In this document: positions 1 to 6,569 of the stretch, in pieces | How positions within the stretch are numbered: position 1 is the first letter of the stretch | Layout of the letters: each line of letters begins with the position of its first letter | NCBI GenBank assembly: GCA_934546745.1 | Contig: CAKTDV010000007.1 | Location: 1-64,000, forward strand | DNA length: 64,000 nt | Origin: an uncultured Desulfovibrio sp. | Lineage (GTDB): Bacteria; Desulfobacterota; Desulfovibrionia; Desulfovibrionales; Desulfovibrionaceae | Reading direction: 5' to 3' | Notes under the pieces: generated by a model | The model's input: only the letters and a program-made list of their open reading frames with translations | Database searches by the model: none | Told to the model about the DNA's origin: nothing | Program-made: the position numbers and the translations under genes

Positions 1-461
1 TTGGCCGTCGTGCGCACGACCACGGGCGCGCGGCCCGGTTCCAGCTCCACCCGGACGCTCCGGCTTCCCAGGGAGGGAGCCACAGGCAGCAGGGCGCGAT
101 CCCGCTGATCCGACCACTTCCGGTACTCCTGAATCTGATCCTCGCTCAGCGGCATCATCTGCCGCAGGGACTGCTGGAACAGCGCCTGCGCATCCTCTTC
201 CGGCGGCGTCTTCTTTTCGCCCGCGTTGCCTGTTGCGCCAGAAGAGGGCGTTGCCGCCGTCTGGGCGTCAGGCTGCTGTGACGGCGCTTGCGCGGCGTTG
301 GGAGCAACGCCCTGTGTTCCGCCCTGCGGTTGCCCCAGCACAAGGCGCTGGCCGGGAGGCGGCGTCGGGCTTTCGGCCTGTGGCCGCGTCTCGCCCTGCG
401 GTTCCGCCGCCCATGAGAGCGCCGGAACAAGCAGAAGCGGCGCAAAAAGAAAAGCTTTCAT
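1..461 (-). CDS. DotH/IcmK-family type IV secretion protein (3' end cut by window edge)
   Basis: The gene starts at ATG 461 with an upstream GGAG and runs off the left edge, so only about 153 residues are visible. It opens with a signal peptide (MKAFLFAPLLLVPALSWAA), followed by a long Pro/Gln/Ala-rich linker to about residue 90. Then comes a segment typical of the DotH/IcmK/TraN family: LFQQSLRQMMPLSEDQIQEY (about 100-120) and SRSVRVELEPGRAPVVVRTT near the visible end. DotH is an outer-membrane core component of IVB-type secretion or IncI-type conjugation machines. Its ATG overlaps the stop of the methyltransferase fragment upstream (ATGA), so the two are probably co-transcribed. The call rests on motif resemblance and the missing C-terminal half would decide it. 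Confidence 0.7.
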   Translation of the reverse strand, partial: MKAFLFAPLLLVPALSWAAEPQGETRPQAESPTPPPGQRLVLGQPQGGTQGVAPNAAQAPSQQPDAQTAATPSSGATGNAGEKKTPPEEDAQALFQQSLRQMMPLSEDQIQEYRKWSDQRDRALLPVAPSLGSRSVRVELEPGRAPVVVRTTA

Positions 462-586
462 TTCGACTCCACAAAATTTTTGTTGACCCTCGCTATCCGT
501 TCCCCCAGCCAGCGCATGACGGGGACACACATGGCATTGCCCAGCGCCCTGTAGCGCAGGCGGTCAGGGGTGGACTGATAGCGCAT
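458..586 (-). pseudogene. C-terminal fragment of a C5 cytosine DNA methyltransferase (motif X)
   Basis: A 42-residue reading frame begins at ATG 586, two bases after the stop of the 84-residue gene, and ends at 458-460, overlapping the DotH start. Its sequence contains RYRALGNAMCVPVMRWLGER, which resembles the conserved motif X at the very end of Dcm-type (C5) cytosine methyltransferases (GNA/S...V...I). Catalytic motifs I-IX are absent from the upstream DNA. It is therefore either a remnant left by deletion or a small retained peptide translated by coupling. The identification comes from motif recognition only. Confidence 0.55.
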
Positions 587-588
587 GA

Positions 589-843
589 CTAGCCTTCCCC
601 CTCATCAAACCCCTTTTCCTCATGCAGCAGCGCCGCAAGTTCGTCGTAGACCTGCCTTGCGTAGGCCATCCCCATTTCCTCATAGGTCAGGCCCGGCGTG
701 TGCCAGTCCTCATCACGGGCATAGAGCCAGGGGCAGCACCACGGAAGCGGAGATTCCAAATCCCGCTCAAGGCGGTAGTCCTCCGGGGCTTCGAAGGAAA
801 AACCGAGGACAAACTCATCCTTGCTGTTATCGTGCAAGTCCAT
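589..843 (-). CDS. Hypothetical 84-residue acidic protein
   Basis: This short acidic protein (many Asp/Glu, start MDLHDNSKDEFVLGFSFEAP) overlaps the last 17 bases of the replication-type gene upstream and ends two bases before the methyltransferase fragment starts. The tight spacing implies one transcript: replication-type gene, this gene, methyltransferase stub, dotH. I recognise no domain. Small acidic proteins are common accessory genes on conjugative elements, but no role can be assigned. Confidence 0.6.
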   Translation of the reverse strand: MDLHDNSKDEFVLGFSFEAPEDYRLERDLESPLPWCCPWLYARDEDWHTPGLTYEEMGMAYARQVYDELAALLHEEKGFDEGEG

Positions 844-1837
844 GCGTCAGCCTCCATTGGTTCAGGAACGCAAACGGGGAAAGAGAGGCGTCGGACACGT
901 CCGCCGCCGACGGAGCCTGCCCCTTGCTGTGCAGCAGGTTCCACAATCCCCACGCGGGGCCGTGGTTCTCCGTTCCCTCCGGGAAACAGGCAAGAAATTT
1001 CTCAAAAGCGGGCCGCAGCTTTTCCGCCTCCCGCTCATGCGCGGCTTTCCGGCGCATCTCCGCTTCTTCCAGACGCGCGGTCTGGCGCGCCGCCTCTTCC
1101 CTGACGCGCGCTTCCTCCTCTTTCGCCGGAGAGCCTTCGGCCTCATCCAGCCAGCGCTGGCCGCGCAGCCAGTTCACCAATTGCGGCACATAGCGCCCAC
1201 CCTCGCGGTTCCAGGCGTCCGAAGCTCTGAACGATGCCAACGCCGCCATCAGGACGGCTTGCCCCGGAATGCGGCCGCGCCGCCAGAGCTGGTGCCAGAG
1301 GGCGCGTGCGGCTTCCTTGGCTTCCTTGCGCGGATAGGCCGACCACAGCGTTTCAAAATCCGTATTGGCGGCAAAAAACCCGCCCCCGCGCCGAAGGCGC
1401 TTGTGCGTCCCAGGCGTCCCGGACGGGTGCGGAGCCTCCCTGGGGGGTAAGGGGGGATCTTTGATCTCTTTTTTCTTACAGTTCTTATCGTAGCCAGAAT
1501 TTGCCTGGGGGTAGGCAATTTTTGGCTCCTGGGGGCGCAGGGAAAGAGCGGCGTTTTTCGGCCTGAGAATGTAGTAGGTCGAGGAGTGGAAGCTGGTACG
1601 GCGTATGGTGATGAGGTCATGCGCCGTCAGTTCCCGCAGGTATTTTTTGACGCTGGACACGCTGCACGAGAGCATCCCGGCAAGGCGGGACTGGGAAGGC
1701 CAGCAATGATCCTTCCCGCCCGCAAAATCGCAGAGCAGCGTGTAGAGAACTTTGGCGTCCGTGGACATATCCATACCCAGGACAAAACGCGGCAGGACAG
1801 GGCCGGATAAACGGCCCCTGGGGGAAATGGTTTCCAT
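827..1837 (-). CDS. Winged-helix replication-initiator-like protein
   Basis: A 336-residue protein. Residues about 15-100 form a helix-turn-helix/winged-helix domain (PRFVLGMDMSTDAKVLYTLL, then CWPSQSRLAGMLSCSVSSVK and a LRELTAHDLITIRR recognition/wing region). This resembles N-terminal domains of plasmid replication initiators and phage replication protein O. A central part (FETLWSAYPRKEAKEAARAL) resembles the C-terminal region of phage/plasmid replication HTH proteins, and residues 205-270 are an Arg/Glu-rich helix. The start codon has no good ribosome site, so Met22 or Met24 could be the true start. A possible antisense RNA lies about 90-155 bases upstream. Replication control is likely, but transcription regulation is an alternative. 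Confidence 0.6.
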   Translation of the reverse strand: METISPRGRLSGPVLPRFVLGMDMSTDAKVLYTLLCDFAGGKDHCWPSQSRLAGMLSCSVSSVKKYLRELTAHDLITIRRTSFHSSTYYILRPKNAALSLRPQEPKIAYPQANSGYDKNCKKKEIKDPPLPPREAPHPSGTPGTHKRLRRGGGFFAANTDFETLWSAYPRKEAKEAARALWHQLWRRGRIPGQAVLMAALASFRASDAWNREGGRYVPQLVNWLRGQRWLDEAEGSPAKEEEARVREEAARQTARLEEAEMRRKAAHEREAEKLRPAFEKFLACFPEGTENHGPAWGLWNLLHSKGQAPSAADVSDASLSPFAFLNQWRLTHGLAR

Positions 1838-1890
1838 GTCTTAGTCACTCTTAAAGACACAGAAAAAAGCGTAAAAAAGAGCTGCGGAGC

Positions 1891-1992
1891 TTGACGCCGC
1901 TAAGCCTTTCGGCTAGAGTTAACCCACAAATTTGCGGTGGGTCACTCCCGCAGATTGGGCTTTCGTGTACCACCACGAAAGCCTTTTTTCTT
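1891..1992 (+). ncRNA. Candidate short antisense RNA unit upstream of the replication-type gene
   Basis: On the plus strand a -35-like TTGACG (1891-1896) is spaced 17 bases from TAGAGT (1914-1919). About 65 bases downstream lies a strong intrinsic terminator: GGCTTTCGTG (1958-1967), loop TACCAC, CACGAAAGCC (1974-1983), then six T residues (1984-1989). A small hairpin ACCCAC/GTGGGT (1922-1927/1937-1942) lies between. No plus-strand gene ends here, so the terminator implies a short non-coding transcript antisense to the leader of the replication-type gene (start at 1837). Countertranscribed RNAs of this layout control copy number in several plasmid families. The function here is inferred. Confidence 0.4.
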
Positions 1993-2168
1993 GTGTCCTA
2001 CGTTAGCTCACTGGGGTCTCCTTAATGAGCGGTGAAAGAGCGGCTGGCTCGTCAGGCCGGAGCCACCACACTCCGGCGACGGGAACTTTTCCCGTTTCGC
2101 CCTAAAAACCCTTGTCAAGCCCCTTTTCCCTCATCTTGCCGAAAACCTAGCACCGGCGCACAGGACGC

Positions 2169-2203
2169 AAAAAAAGGGGTTGTGTCGGTTGACACAACCC
2201 CTT
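2169..2203 (-). terminator. Intrinsic terminator, minus strand
   Basis: A 13-bp perfect stem (AAGGGGTTGTGTC at 2174-2186, GACACAACCCCTT at 2191-2203, loop GGTT) is followed on the minus strand by a run of seven T. It closes the minus-strand toxin-antitoxin remnant cluster. Between this site and 1992 I see no supportable gene. Confidence 0.75.
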
Positions 2204-2233
2204 GTCCTTACAGGAGTATTTCAAGTTGCTCAG

Positions 2234-2269
2234 TTATTTGTGCGGTTTCACCGTGAGAAACTGCCTCAT
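2234..2269 (-). other. Eleven-codon open frame with perfect Shine-Dalgarno, possible peptide remnant
   Basis: A near-perfect AGAAAGGAGGT precedes ATG 2269, which opens a frame of only 11 codons (MRQFLTVKPHK). The first residues and the strong ribosome site recall the 26-residue hydrophobic peptide at 29358-29438 (MAQFL...). It could be a decayed copy of that gene or a leader peptide. It sits between two minus-strand terminators. Confidence 0.25.
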
Positions 2270-2339
2270 GGGCGCAACCTCCTTTCTGAGGACTGCCCCG
2301 TCCGTTCCTGTAACGGAAAACCGCCCGTCCCTCAAGAAA

Positions 2340-2378
2340 AAACGGAAAACGCCCCCGCATCAGGGGCGTTTTCCGTTT
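2340..2378 (-). terminator. Intrinsic terminator after HicB-like remnant
   Basis: A 16-bp stem (2340-2355 with 2363-2378) is formed by AAACGGAAAACGCCCC and its complement. It is followed on the minus strand by TTTTTTCTT. It begins at the stop codon of the hicB-like pseudogene. Confidence 0.75.
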
Positions 2379-2549
2379 CAGACATAGGCTTGCGCGGCCG
2401 CCGCAAGAAAGCCGCTGCGGGTCATGCACGTGGGCGCGCGCTTTGCTGTCGATGATGTCCAGCGTGCGCCGGGTGAACGTGGCGGAAATCCTGACGAGGC
2501 TCGTATCCGCGGAAGGCGCGGGAACGAAAGCCAGACAATGCCAGCGCAT
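2378..2549 (-). pseudogene. Frameshifted C-terminal remnant of a HicB-like antitoxin
   Basis: The first part reads SLVRISATFTRRTLDIIDSK, and after a one-base shift near 2424-2433 the other frame reads MTRSGFLAAAAQAYV and stops at 2378-2380. Joined, these give the ribbon-helix-helix tail typical of HicB antitoxins (ISA..P...L..ID..A...G.TRS.FLA.AA). The N-terminal HicB fold and the HicA toxin are missing. A terminator follows at once, so this was once the last gene of the minus-strand cluster. Confidence 0.6.
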
Positions 2550-2568
2550 ATGCCCTCCTGTCAGGGCC

Positions 2569-2772
2569 TCACTCTCCCCACGAAAGCGCCGGTTTGCGGC
2601 GCTTTGCCGCGCAGTCGGCCAGATAGGCGTTTATCAGGGTCTGATAGGGGATGTCGACCTCTTCGGCCAGTTCCTTTTGACAGCCGATTGCCCCGTTGTC
2701 CAAAACATCCACGGCAGTCCGGCCACCACGTCCCGCGGCGTTGCCAGGTTTTTCGGCAGGCGGCACGATCAC
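2569..2772 (-). CDS. Small ribbon-helix-helix-like protein, putative antitoxin
   Basis: A 67-residue frame starting at GTG 2772, which overlaps the stop of higA by four bases. The C-terminal half (KELAEEVDIPYQTLINAYLA, then DCAAKRRKPALSW) matches the 'IPYQTLIN.YL.DC' ending found in CopG/BrnA-like antitoxins. The first 30 residues are Gly/Ala-rich and look unlike a structured domain, so it may be an N-terminally replaced remnant. No BrnT-like toxin is next to it. Confidence 0.45.
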   Translation of the reverse strand: MIVPPAEKPGNAAGRGGRTAVDVLDNGAIGCQKELAEEVDIPYQTLINAYLADCAAKRRKPALSWGE

Positions 2773-3053
2773 ACTGTGGCCTGTATCCTGATATTCAGCG
2801 CGGCCATGATGCGGAACACCGTATCAAAGCGCGGCTTTGCGCCGGGGCGCAATGCCTTGTACAGGCTTTCCCTGCCCAGACCGGTGGCTTCCGCAAGGCG
2901 AGACATGCCGCGGGCTCTGGCAACAGTGGCAAGCGCTGCAAGCAGGCGGTCCGGATCGTCCTCCTGTATGGCGTCGGAAATATAGGCGGCAATAGCCTCT
3001 TCGCTATCCAGAAATTCAGCGGCATCAAAAATGCGGAACTTGCTTTCATCCAT
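2769..3053 (-). CDS. higA: HigA-type antitoxin (addiction module antidote)
   Basis: A 94-residue protein starting at ATG 3053, overlapping the stop of the higB remnant. It begins MDESKFRIFDAAEFLDSEEA and carries a Cro/CI-type helix-turn-helix, GMSRLAEATGLGRESLYKAL, with the recognition helix at about residues 60-70. This is the usual layout of the antidote family paired with RelE-like killer proteins. A 9-bp inverted repeat at the higB start is its likely operator. The partner toxin is frameshifted, so the antitoxin may now be orphaned. Confidence 0.8.
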   Translation of the reverse strand: MDESKFRIFDAAEFLDSEEAIAAYISDAIQEDDPDRLLAALATVARARGMSRLAEATGLGRESLYKALRPGAKPRFDTVFRIMAALNIRIQATV

Positions 3054-3341
3054 CACTCGCTCTCCATCATGGCCCGCGCTTTTGCCATGTCTCTTGATTG
3101 GCTGGACTTATCGCCACCGACCAACAGAAGGTAGACGATGTCTCCCCGCTGGGTGTAGTAAATGCGGTACCCCGGGCCAAAGCACCCTCATCTCATGCAG
3201 GCCACCACCAAGAGATTTCGCATCGCCAAAATTCCCTTGCGCCGCGCGCTCCAGCCGGGCGATGATCTTGACTTTGCCTTTAAGGTCTCGCAACGCTGCC
3301 AGCCATTGGCCGAATTCCGGGGAAAATTTGATGATGTTCAT
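3053..3341 (-). pseudogene. Frameshifted HigB-type toxin (RelE superfamily)
   Basis: From ATG 3341 the frame reads MNIIKFSPEFGQWLAALRDL and continues through LERAAQGNFGDAKSLGGGLH to EMRV, near 3180. The family motif GPGYRIYYTQRGDIVYLLLV then continues in another frame to the stop at 3053-3055. The intact relative at 28830-29126 has two residues between EMR and GPGYR-equivalent positions, implying a short deletion around 3176-3183. The product would lose its catalytic C-terminal half. A sequencing error is the alternative explanation. Confidence 0.75.
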
Positions 3342-3348
3342 GGATAAA

Positions 3349-3368
3349 TTGTATCCAAATGGATACAA
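3349..3368. promoter_or_regulatory. HigA operator palindrome
   Basis: TTGTATCCA (3349-3357) and TGGATACAA (3360-3368) are perfect inverted repeats separated by AA, just upstream of the higB remnant start. Palindromes of this kind overlap higBA promoters and are bound by HigA. Confidence 0.6.
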
Positions 3369-3456
3369 ATGTCAATGCAGAATTTGGCGGCAGTTCCCCG
3401 TGGACGCGAAGCTCAGCATGGTACCCGCCGAGTTGCAGCGGAAGGCGCGGGGAGAG

Positions 3457-3757
3457 TTGACACCCGGCGGGGTTTGTGGTTTGCTGGCTTCACTACTTCT
3501 AAGGCAGTGTCCGCGCCGCTGTTTCAAAATTATGCGCGTTCCTGCCCGGCATTCGCTGGGTTTTCCTGTTTCTGGCAGTGCGCCTTGCCCGCTGCCCGCC
3601 CTTCCGCATATTTTTGCCGGGTCGATAGCCTCTAATACAAAACCCTTCGGGGGAATAAAGGCAGCTTTTGAAGTGTGCGCAAGCACTGCCAAGAAGTAGT
3701 TGAGGCCCGGCTGTTATCACTGAATAAGCCAAACATACTACTTCTTGGAGGCACGTC
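3457..3757 (+). promoter_or_regulatory. Promoter and long structured leader of antirepressor 1
   Basis: TTGACA (3457-3462) and TTTGCT (3480-3485) are 17 bases apart, placing transcription start near 3492. The predicted 5' end, ACTACTTCT..GGCAGTG (3492-3509), is complementary to CACTGCC.AGAAGTAGT (3684-3700). That same distal segment, CCAAGAAGTAGT (3689-3700), forms a perfect 12-bp stem with ACTACTTCTTGG (3737-3748), whose last bases overlap the ribosome site GGAGG (3747-3751) of the antirepressor. The two pairings exclude each other. Smaller hairpins, including CCC-TTCG-GGG near 3642-3653, lie inside. No gene is seen in this stretch. The switch function is inferred. Confidence 0.5.
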
Positions 3758-4534
3758 ATGTGCGAACTTTCTCCCGTCACCTTCCACGGCGACACCATCT
3801 TCTGCATTGAGCATCAGAACCAGCCGTATGCGCCCATGCGGCCCATTGTTGAGAACATGGGTCTGGACTGGAAGTCGCAATCCGCCAAGCTCAACGCCAA
3901 CAAAGGGCGGTGGGCAACTGTGGCGATCATCACCACGGTTGCCCAAGATGGCCGCGAAAGGGAAATGCTCTGCCTTCCGGTGCGCAAGCTTCCGGCCTTT
4001 CTCGCCAGCATCAATCCCCGCAAGGTCAGGCCGGAGCTGCGGGAGCGCATCGAGCTGTATCAGGCGGAGTGCGACGACGCCCTGTGGAACTACTGGATGC
4101 ACGGGAAGGCGGAACGCCCGGCGCGCAACATTGCCGACGACATCGTGCCCGCGCCGCGCGGGGCGGCCGTGGCCAAAAGCCTGTTCGCGGCCCTGAACCG
4201 TGCCTCCGGTACGGCGGCCCTTGACCTTTCCTGCCTTGCCGGCGAATCCGCGCCCGAAGCGGCGCGCGGCGCGGCTCCGGAACGGCCGGGCGTTTTCCTG
4301 TCCGAAGACGATGCGGCGGCCGTGGACGAGCTGTTTGAGGACAGCTTCGCCCTGTCCTGCGACATGGCCAACGGCCTGCAGGACTACCTCCGTGACCGCG
4401 CCACGCCGGGCGACGATGCGGAGAGGATTCTGCGGGCCCTGCGGGATCTGGGGTTTTCGCTGGGCTGCCTCATCCAGGCCGTGGACAAAATGCGCGCCGC
4501 CGCCTTCCGGGTGAAACCGTCTGAACCTTCATAG
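3758..4534 (+). CDS. Phage antirepressor with P22 Ant-like N-terminal domain, copy 1
   Basis: A 258-residue protein starting at ATG 3758 after GGAGG. Residues 1-125 form a P22_AR_N-type domain: VTFHGDTIFCIEHQNQPY, then MRPIVENMGLDWKSQSAKLN, REMLCLPVRKLPAFLASINP and VRPELRERIELYQAECDDAL. This domain occurs in antirepressors that inactivate phage repressors. The C-terminal half (about 130-258) is unrelated to that of the copy at 29755, although 247 bp of the N-terminal coding DNA are identical between them. The tail ends in a helical region (FSLGCLIQAVDKMRAAAFRV). Its long leader suggests post-transcriptional control. Confidence 0.8.
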   Translation: MCELSPVTFHGDTIFCIEHQNQPYAPMRPIVENMGLDWKSQSAKLNANKGRWATVAIITTVAQDGREREMLCLPVRKLPAFLASINPRKVRPELRERIELYQAECDDALWNYWMHGKAERPARNIADDIVPAPRGAAVAKSLFAALNRASGTAALDLSCLAGESAPEAARGAAPERPGVFLSEDDAAAVDELFEDSFALSCDMANGLQDYLRDRATPGDDAERILRALRDLGFSLGCLIQAVDKMRAAAFRVKPSEPS

Positions 4535-4569
4535 CCGCCGTGCGCCGGCGTTGGTAGGGAAGGTGAAAA

Positions 4570-4585
4570 GGCCCCGCAAGGGGCC
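4570..4585 (+). other. GC-rich hairpin between the two antirepressor genes
   Basis: GGCCCC (4570-4575), loop GCAA, GGGGCC (4580-4585). The same stem occurs after antirepressor 2 with a T-run, but here GTAAG follows. It is therefore a degenerate terminator or processing site rather than an efficient stop, allowing read-through into the BRO-N gene. Confidence 0.5.
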
Positions 4586-4603
4586 GTAAGACGGAGGAAC
4601 GAC

Positions 4604-5464
4604 ATGGAAACACGGACACTCACGACGGAACAGCGGCCCCGGCGGCCCTTCGCGGCCCCGGCACACCTGACACCCTTTGCCTTTGAGGACGCCCTTGTGC
4701 GCGTCTGGGAGGACGCGGCGGGGGAGCCGTGGTTCGTTGCGCTGGACATCTGCCGGGCACTGGGGATCGAAAACAACAGAGATGCCGTTTCCGTCCTTGA
4801 TGACGACGAAAAGATTACCAGCGTCGGAAATACCGACGGTAATCCCCGCGCCGGGATTCCCCATACGCTCACGCTCATTTCCGAATCCGGCCTGTACGCG
4901 CTGGTCTTTCGCAGCCGCAAGCCGCGGGCGCGGGAGTTCAGCCGCTGGGTACGCCGCGAGGTGCTGCCCAGCATCCGGCGCACCGGGCGCTATGGCGTGC
5001 AGGATGCGGCCGCCGTGCCGCCGGAGGCCCTGCGCCTGCCCGCCGGCAAGCGGCTGGGGTGCCTGCGCATGGCCGTGCGTCTCTGCCAGTCGGCGGGCGC
5101 GCCGGACAGGGTGGAGGAGTTTTACGGCCGCCTGTGCGCCCAGCTGGCCGGAGGGGCGGAGGAGGCCGCCGGGGCGGGGCTCTCGCCGTCCCTCTCGCTG
5201 GAAGGGCGTCTGCGGGAGTTCATCGGGGAGCGTGTGGCGGCCGCGCCGGGGGCGCGCCTGCCCTCGCGGCGTTTTTTCGAGGCCTTCTGCCGCTGGCTTG
5301 AGGAGCGGGGGGCGCTGTCGCCCACGCTCACCATCAAGCGCGTGACGCGGACCGTGCGGCTGGCGCGGCTGCTGCCCATAGCCCACAGCGCGCCCAGCGT
5401 GGTCTTTGGGGAGGTGAGCCTGCGGAGCGCGTCAGGTCCCGCGCCCCTGCCGCTCCTCCGCTGA
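4604..5464 (+). CDS. BRO-family N-terminal domain phage antirepressor
   Basis: A 286-residue protein preceded by GGAGG. Residues about 22-125 match the BRO-N domain: FEDALVRVWEDAAGEPWFVA, LDICRALGIENNRDAVSVLD, DDEKITSV, then LTLISESGLYALVFRSRKPR and FSRWVRREVLPSIRRTGRYG. BRO-N proteins are DNA-binding and often act as prophage antirepressors or regulators. The C-terminal 150 residues are Gly/Ala/Arg-rich with no recognised domain; KRVTRTVRLARLLPIAH near the end may be a helical DNA-binding tail. It is the second antirepressor in tandem. Confidence 0.8.
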   Translation: METRTLTTEQRPRRPFAAPAHLTPFAFEDALVRVWEDAAGEPWFVALDICRALGIENNRDAVSVLDDDEKITSVGNTDGNPRAGIPHTLTLISESGLYALVFRSRKPRAREFSRWVRREVLPSIRRTGRYGVQDAAAVPPEALRLPAGKRLGCLRMAVRLCQSAGAPDRVEEFYGRLCAQLAGGAEEAAGAGLSPSLSLEGRLREFIGERVAAAPGARLPSRRFFEAFCRWLEERGALSPTLTIKRVTRTVRLARLLPIAHSAPSVVFGEVSLRSASGPAPLPLLR

Positions 5465-5468
5465 CGGG

Positions 5469-5483
5469 CCGCCTTTCAGGCGG
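5469..5483. terminator. Short hairpin at convergent gene ends
   Basis: CCGCC (5469-5473), loop TTTCA, GGCGG (5479-5483) lies between the BRO-N gene (plus) and the HTH gene (minus), covering the latter's stop. There is no strong T-run, so termination is probably weak. Confidence 0.4.
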
Positions 5484-5772
5484 GGTTTCGCAATGTCTGT
5501 ACGGCGGCCCGCGGATCTCGGTCGAAAATGCGTATCAGGGCCTCCGCGGGCCCGGTGGGCCGCCGGTGCCCCTGCTCCCAGTTCTGCAGTGTCCTGACGC
5601 TGACGCGCATCAGCGCCGCCAGCTCGCTCTGGGAAAGCCCGACCCGCTCCCGTATGCGCCGCACGTCTTCCCCCTCCACCCGGAAAACCCGCGAAGCCGC
5701 CCGCTCGCCGCTGGCTATGGCGGCGGCTTCGGCAAGGCTTGCCTTCAGTTCAGAAAAAAGGGCGTCTTCCAT
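5476..5772 (-). CDS. NadS/HigA2-like helix-turn-helix antitoxin, orphan
   Basis: A 98-residue protein. The N-terminus (MEDALFSELKASLAEAAAIA) and the C-terminal HTH (IRERVGLSQSELAALMRVSV, then RTLQNWEQGHRRPTGPAEAL) match the NadS/HigA2 group of XRE-type antitoxins. These normally follow a RelE-like toxin gene; none is found in the 350 bases upstream. It may be an orphan repressor. A TGTAA/TTACA inverted repeat upstream (5831-5845) is a plausible operator. Confidence 0.75.
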   Translation of the reverse strand: MEDALFSELKASLAEAAAIASGERAASRVFRVEGEDVRRIRERVGLSQSELAALMRVSVRTLQNWEQGHRRPTGPAEALIRIFDRDPRAAVQTLRNPA

Positions 5773-6119
5773 CGGTGTCCCTCCCCGTCTCGTTGATGTT
5801 CCATGGAATAAAATTCTTCAGAAGTATTACTGTAACGTGTTTACATAGCGGCATTTCAGCTCTTTTTTTGTTAAATGTACGTATCCCGCTCCGTTGCGAC
5901 GGGAGGTTGCGTTGCCGGGTCTATCCGGCGGGTTTCCAGGAAAGAAGCATACGTCATTGACGTATAAGCGGCAACCTCTCACACCTCCGTAACACCCCCT
6001 CCCCGTCTTTCCCCGCTCTCTTGCGCGCCAGCGCCCTTGTGTGCTATGAGTGGTAACTGTAACCGCGTTGGCGGTCGTGTGAGCGGGCGTCCGCCATCAT
6101 CAATGCTGGGGGAAGACAT
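5773..6119. promoter_or_regulatory. Gene-free regulatory stretch with two operator-like palindromes
   Basis: This 347-bp gap separates the divergently transcribed HTH gene and the zinc-ribbon gene. It holds TGTAA-CGTGT-TTACA (5831-5845) and a near-continuous palindrome ATACGTCA-T-TGACGTAT (5949-5965). A GCCGG/CCGGC hairpin and AT-rich DNA (5855-5880) are also present. No coding frame is convincing. The palindromes probably bind phage-encoded repressors. Confidence 0.45.
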
Positions 6120-6362
6120 ATGGGCGTCAGTGATCGTATCGTTTTCCTGCTTGTCTGCGAGCAGTGCCAGACGACAGAGGAATCGCATGTTTCTGATCAT
6201 GGCTCTGGCTGGGGAACTCCCGTATGGGGGGCCTCCGCGCATTTCGTGGATTTTGAGACCGCATGGAAGGGGGGTGGCTTGACGGAACCGGAATTGCTTT
6301 CTGCCAAATGCAAAAAGTGTGGGAGTTCAACTGTCAAAGTTGATATACGATATTCCCTCTAA
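6120..6362 (+). CDS. Small zinc-ribbon-like hypothetical protein
   Basis: An 80-residue protein whose ATG follows GGGGGA. Two Cys pairs, VCEQCQTTEES near the start and AKCKKCGSSTVKV near the end, are spaced as in a single zinc ribbon. It has no other recognisable domain and is the first gene of the accessory (cargo) stretch between the immunity region and the virion genes. Confidence 0.6.
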   Translation: MGVSDRIVFLLVCEQCQTTEESHVSDHGSGWGTPVWGASAHFVDFETAWKGGGLTEPELLSAKCKKCGSSTVKVDIRYSL

Positions 6363-6388
6363 GTGGACTTCCTCCCAAACGCCACTGC

Positions 6389-6568
6389 CTGACCTCAGAT
6401 AGGCGCAGGGAATACGCGTTCATCAAATTCGCAGACCTAACGTATGACGCGCCGGCATATCCCCTTGTCGGCAGGGAGGCGGCGGAACGGCTGCGGCGGG
6501 CCTTGGCCCCCACCCCGCCGAACGCCGCCGGAACGGGGCCGGCGGGAAAAGACGGAGACGCACAGTAG
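6389..6568 (+). pseudogene. Coding-like remnant without a start codon
   Basis: This frame reads TSDRRREYAFIKFADLTYDA, then PAYPLVGREAAERLRRALAP, and stops at 6566-6568. It has the GC-rich third positions of real genes here but no ATG or GTG start. The stop lies one base before the ATG of the next gene, so it may once have been the upstream partner. The family is not recognised. Confidence 0.25.
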
Positions 6569-6569
6569 T

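Noticed and set aside
3457..3757. Retron-like ncRNA (inverted repeats closing a structured RNA)
   Set aside because: The closing repeats recall a1/a2 of retrons, but no reverse transcriptase gene follows either leader; the next gene is an antirepressor.
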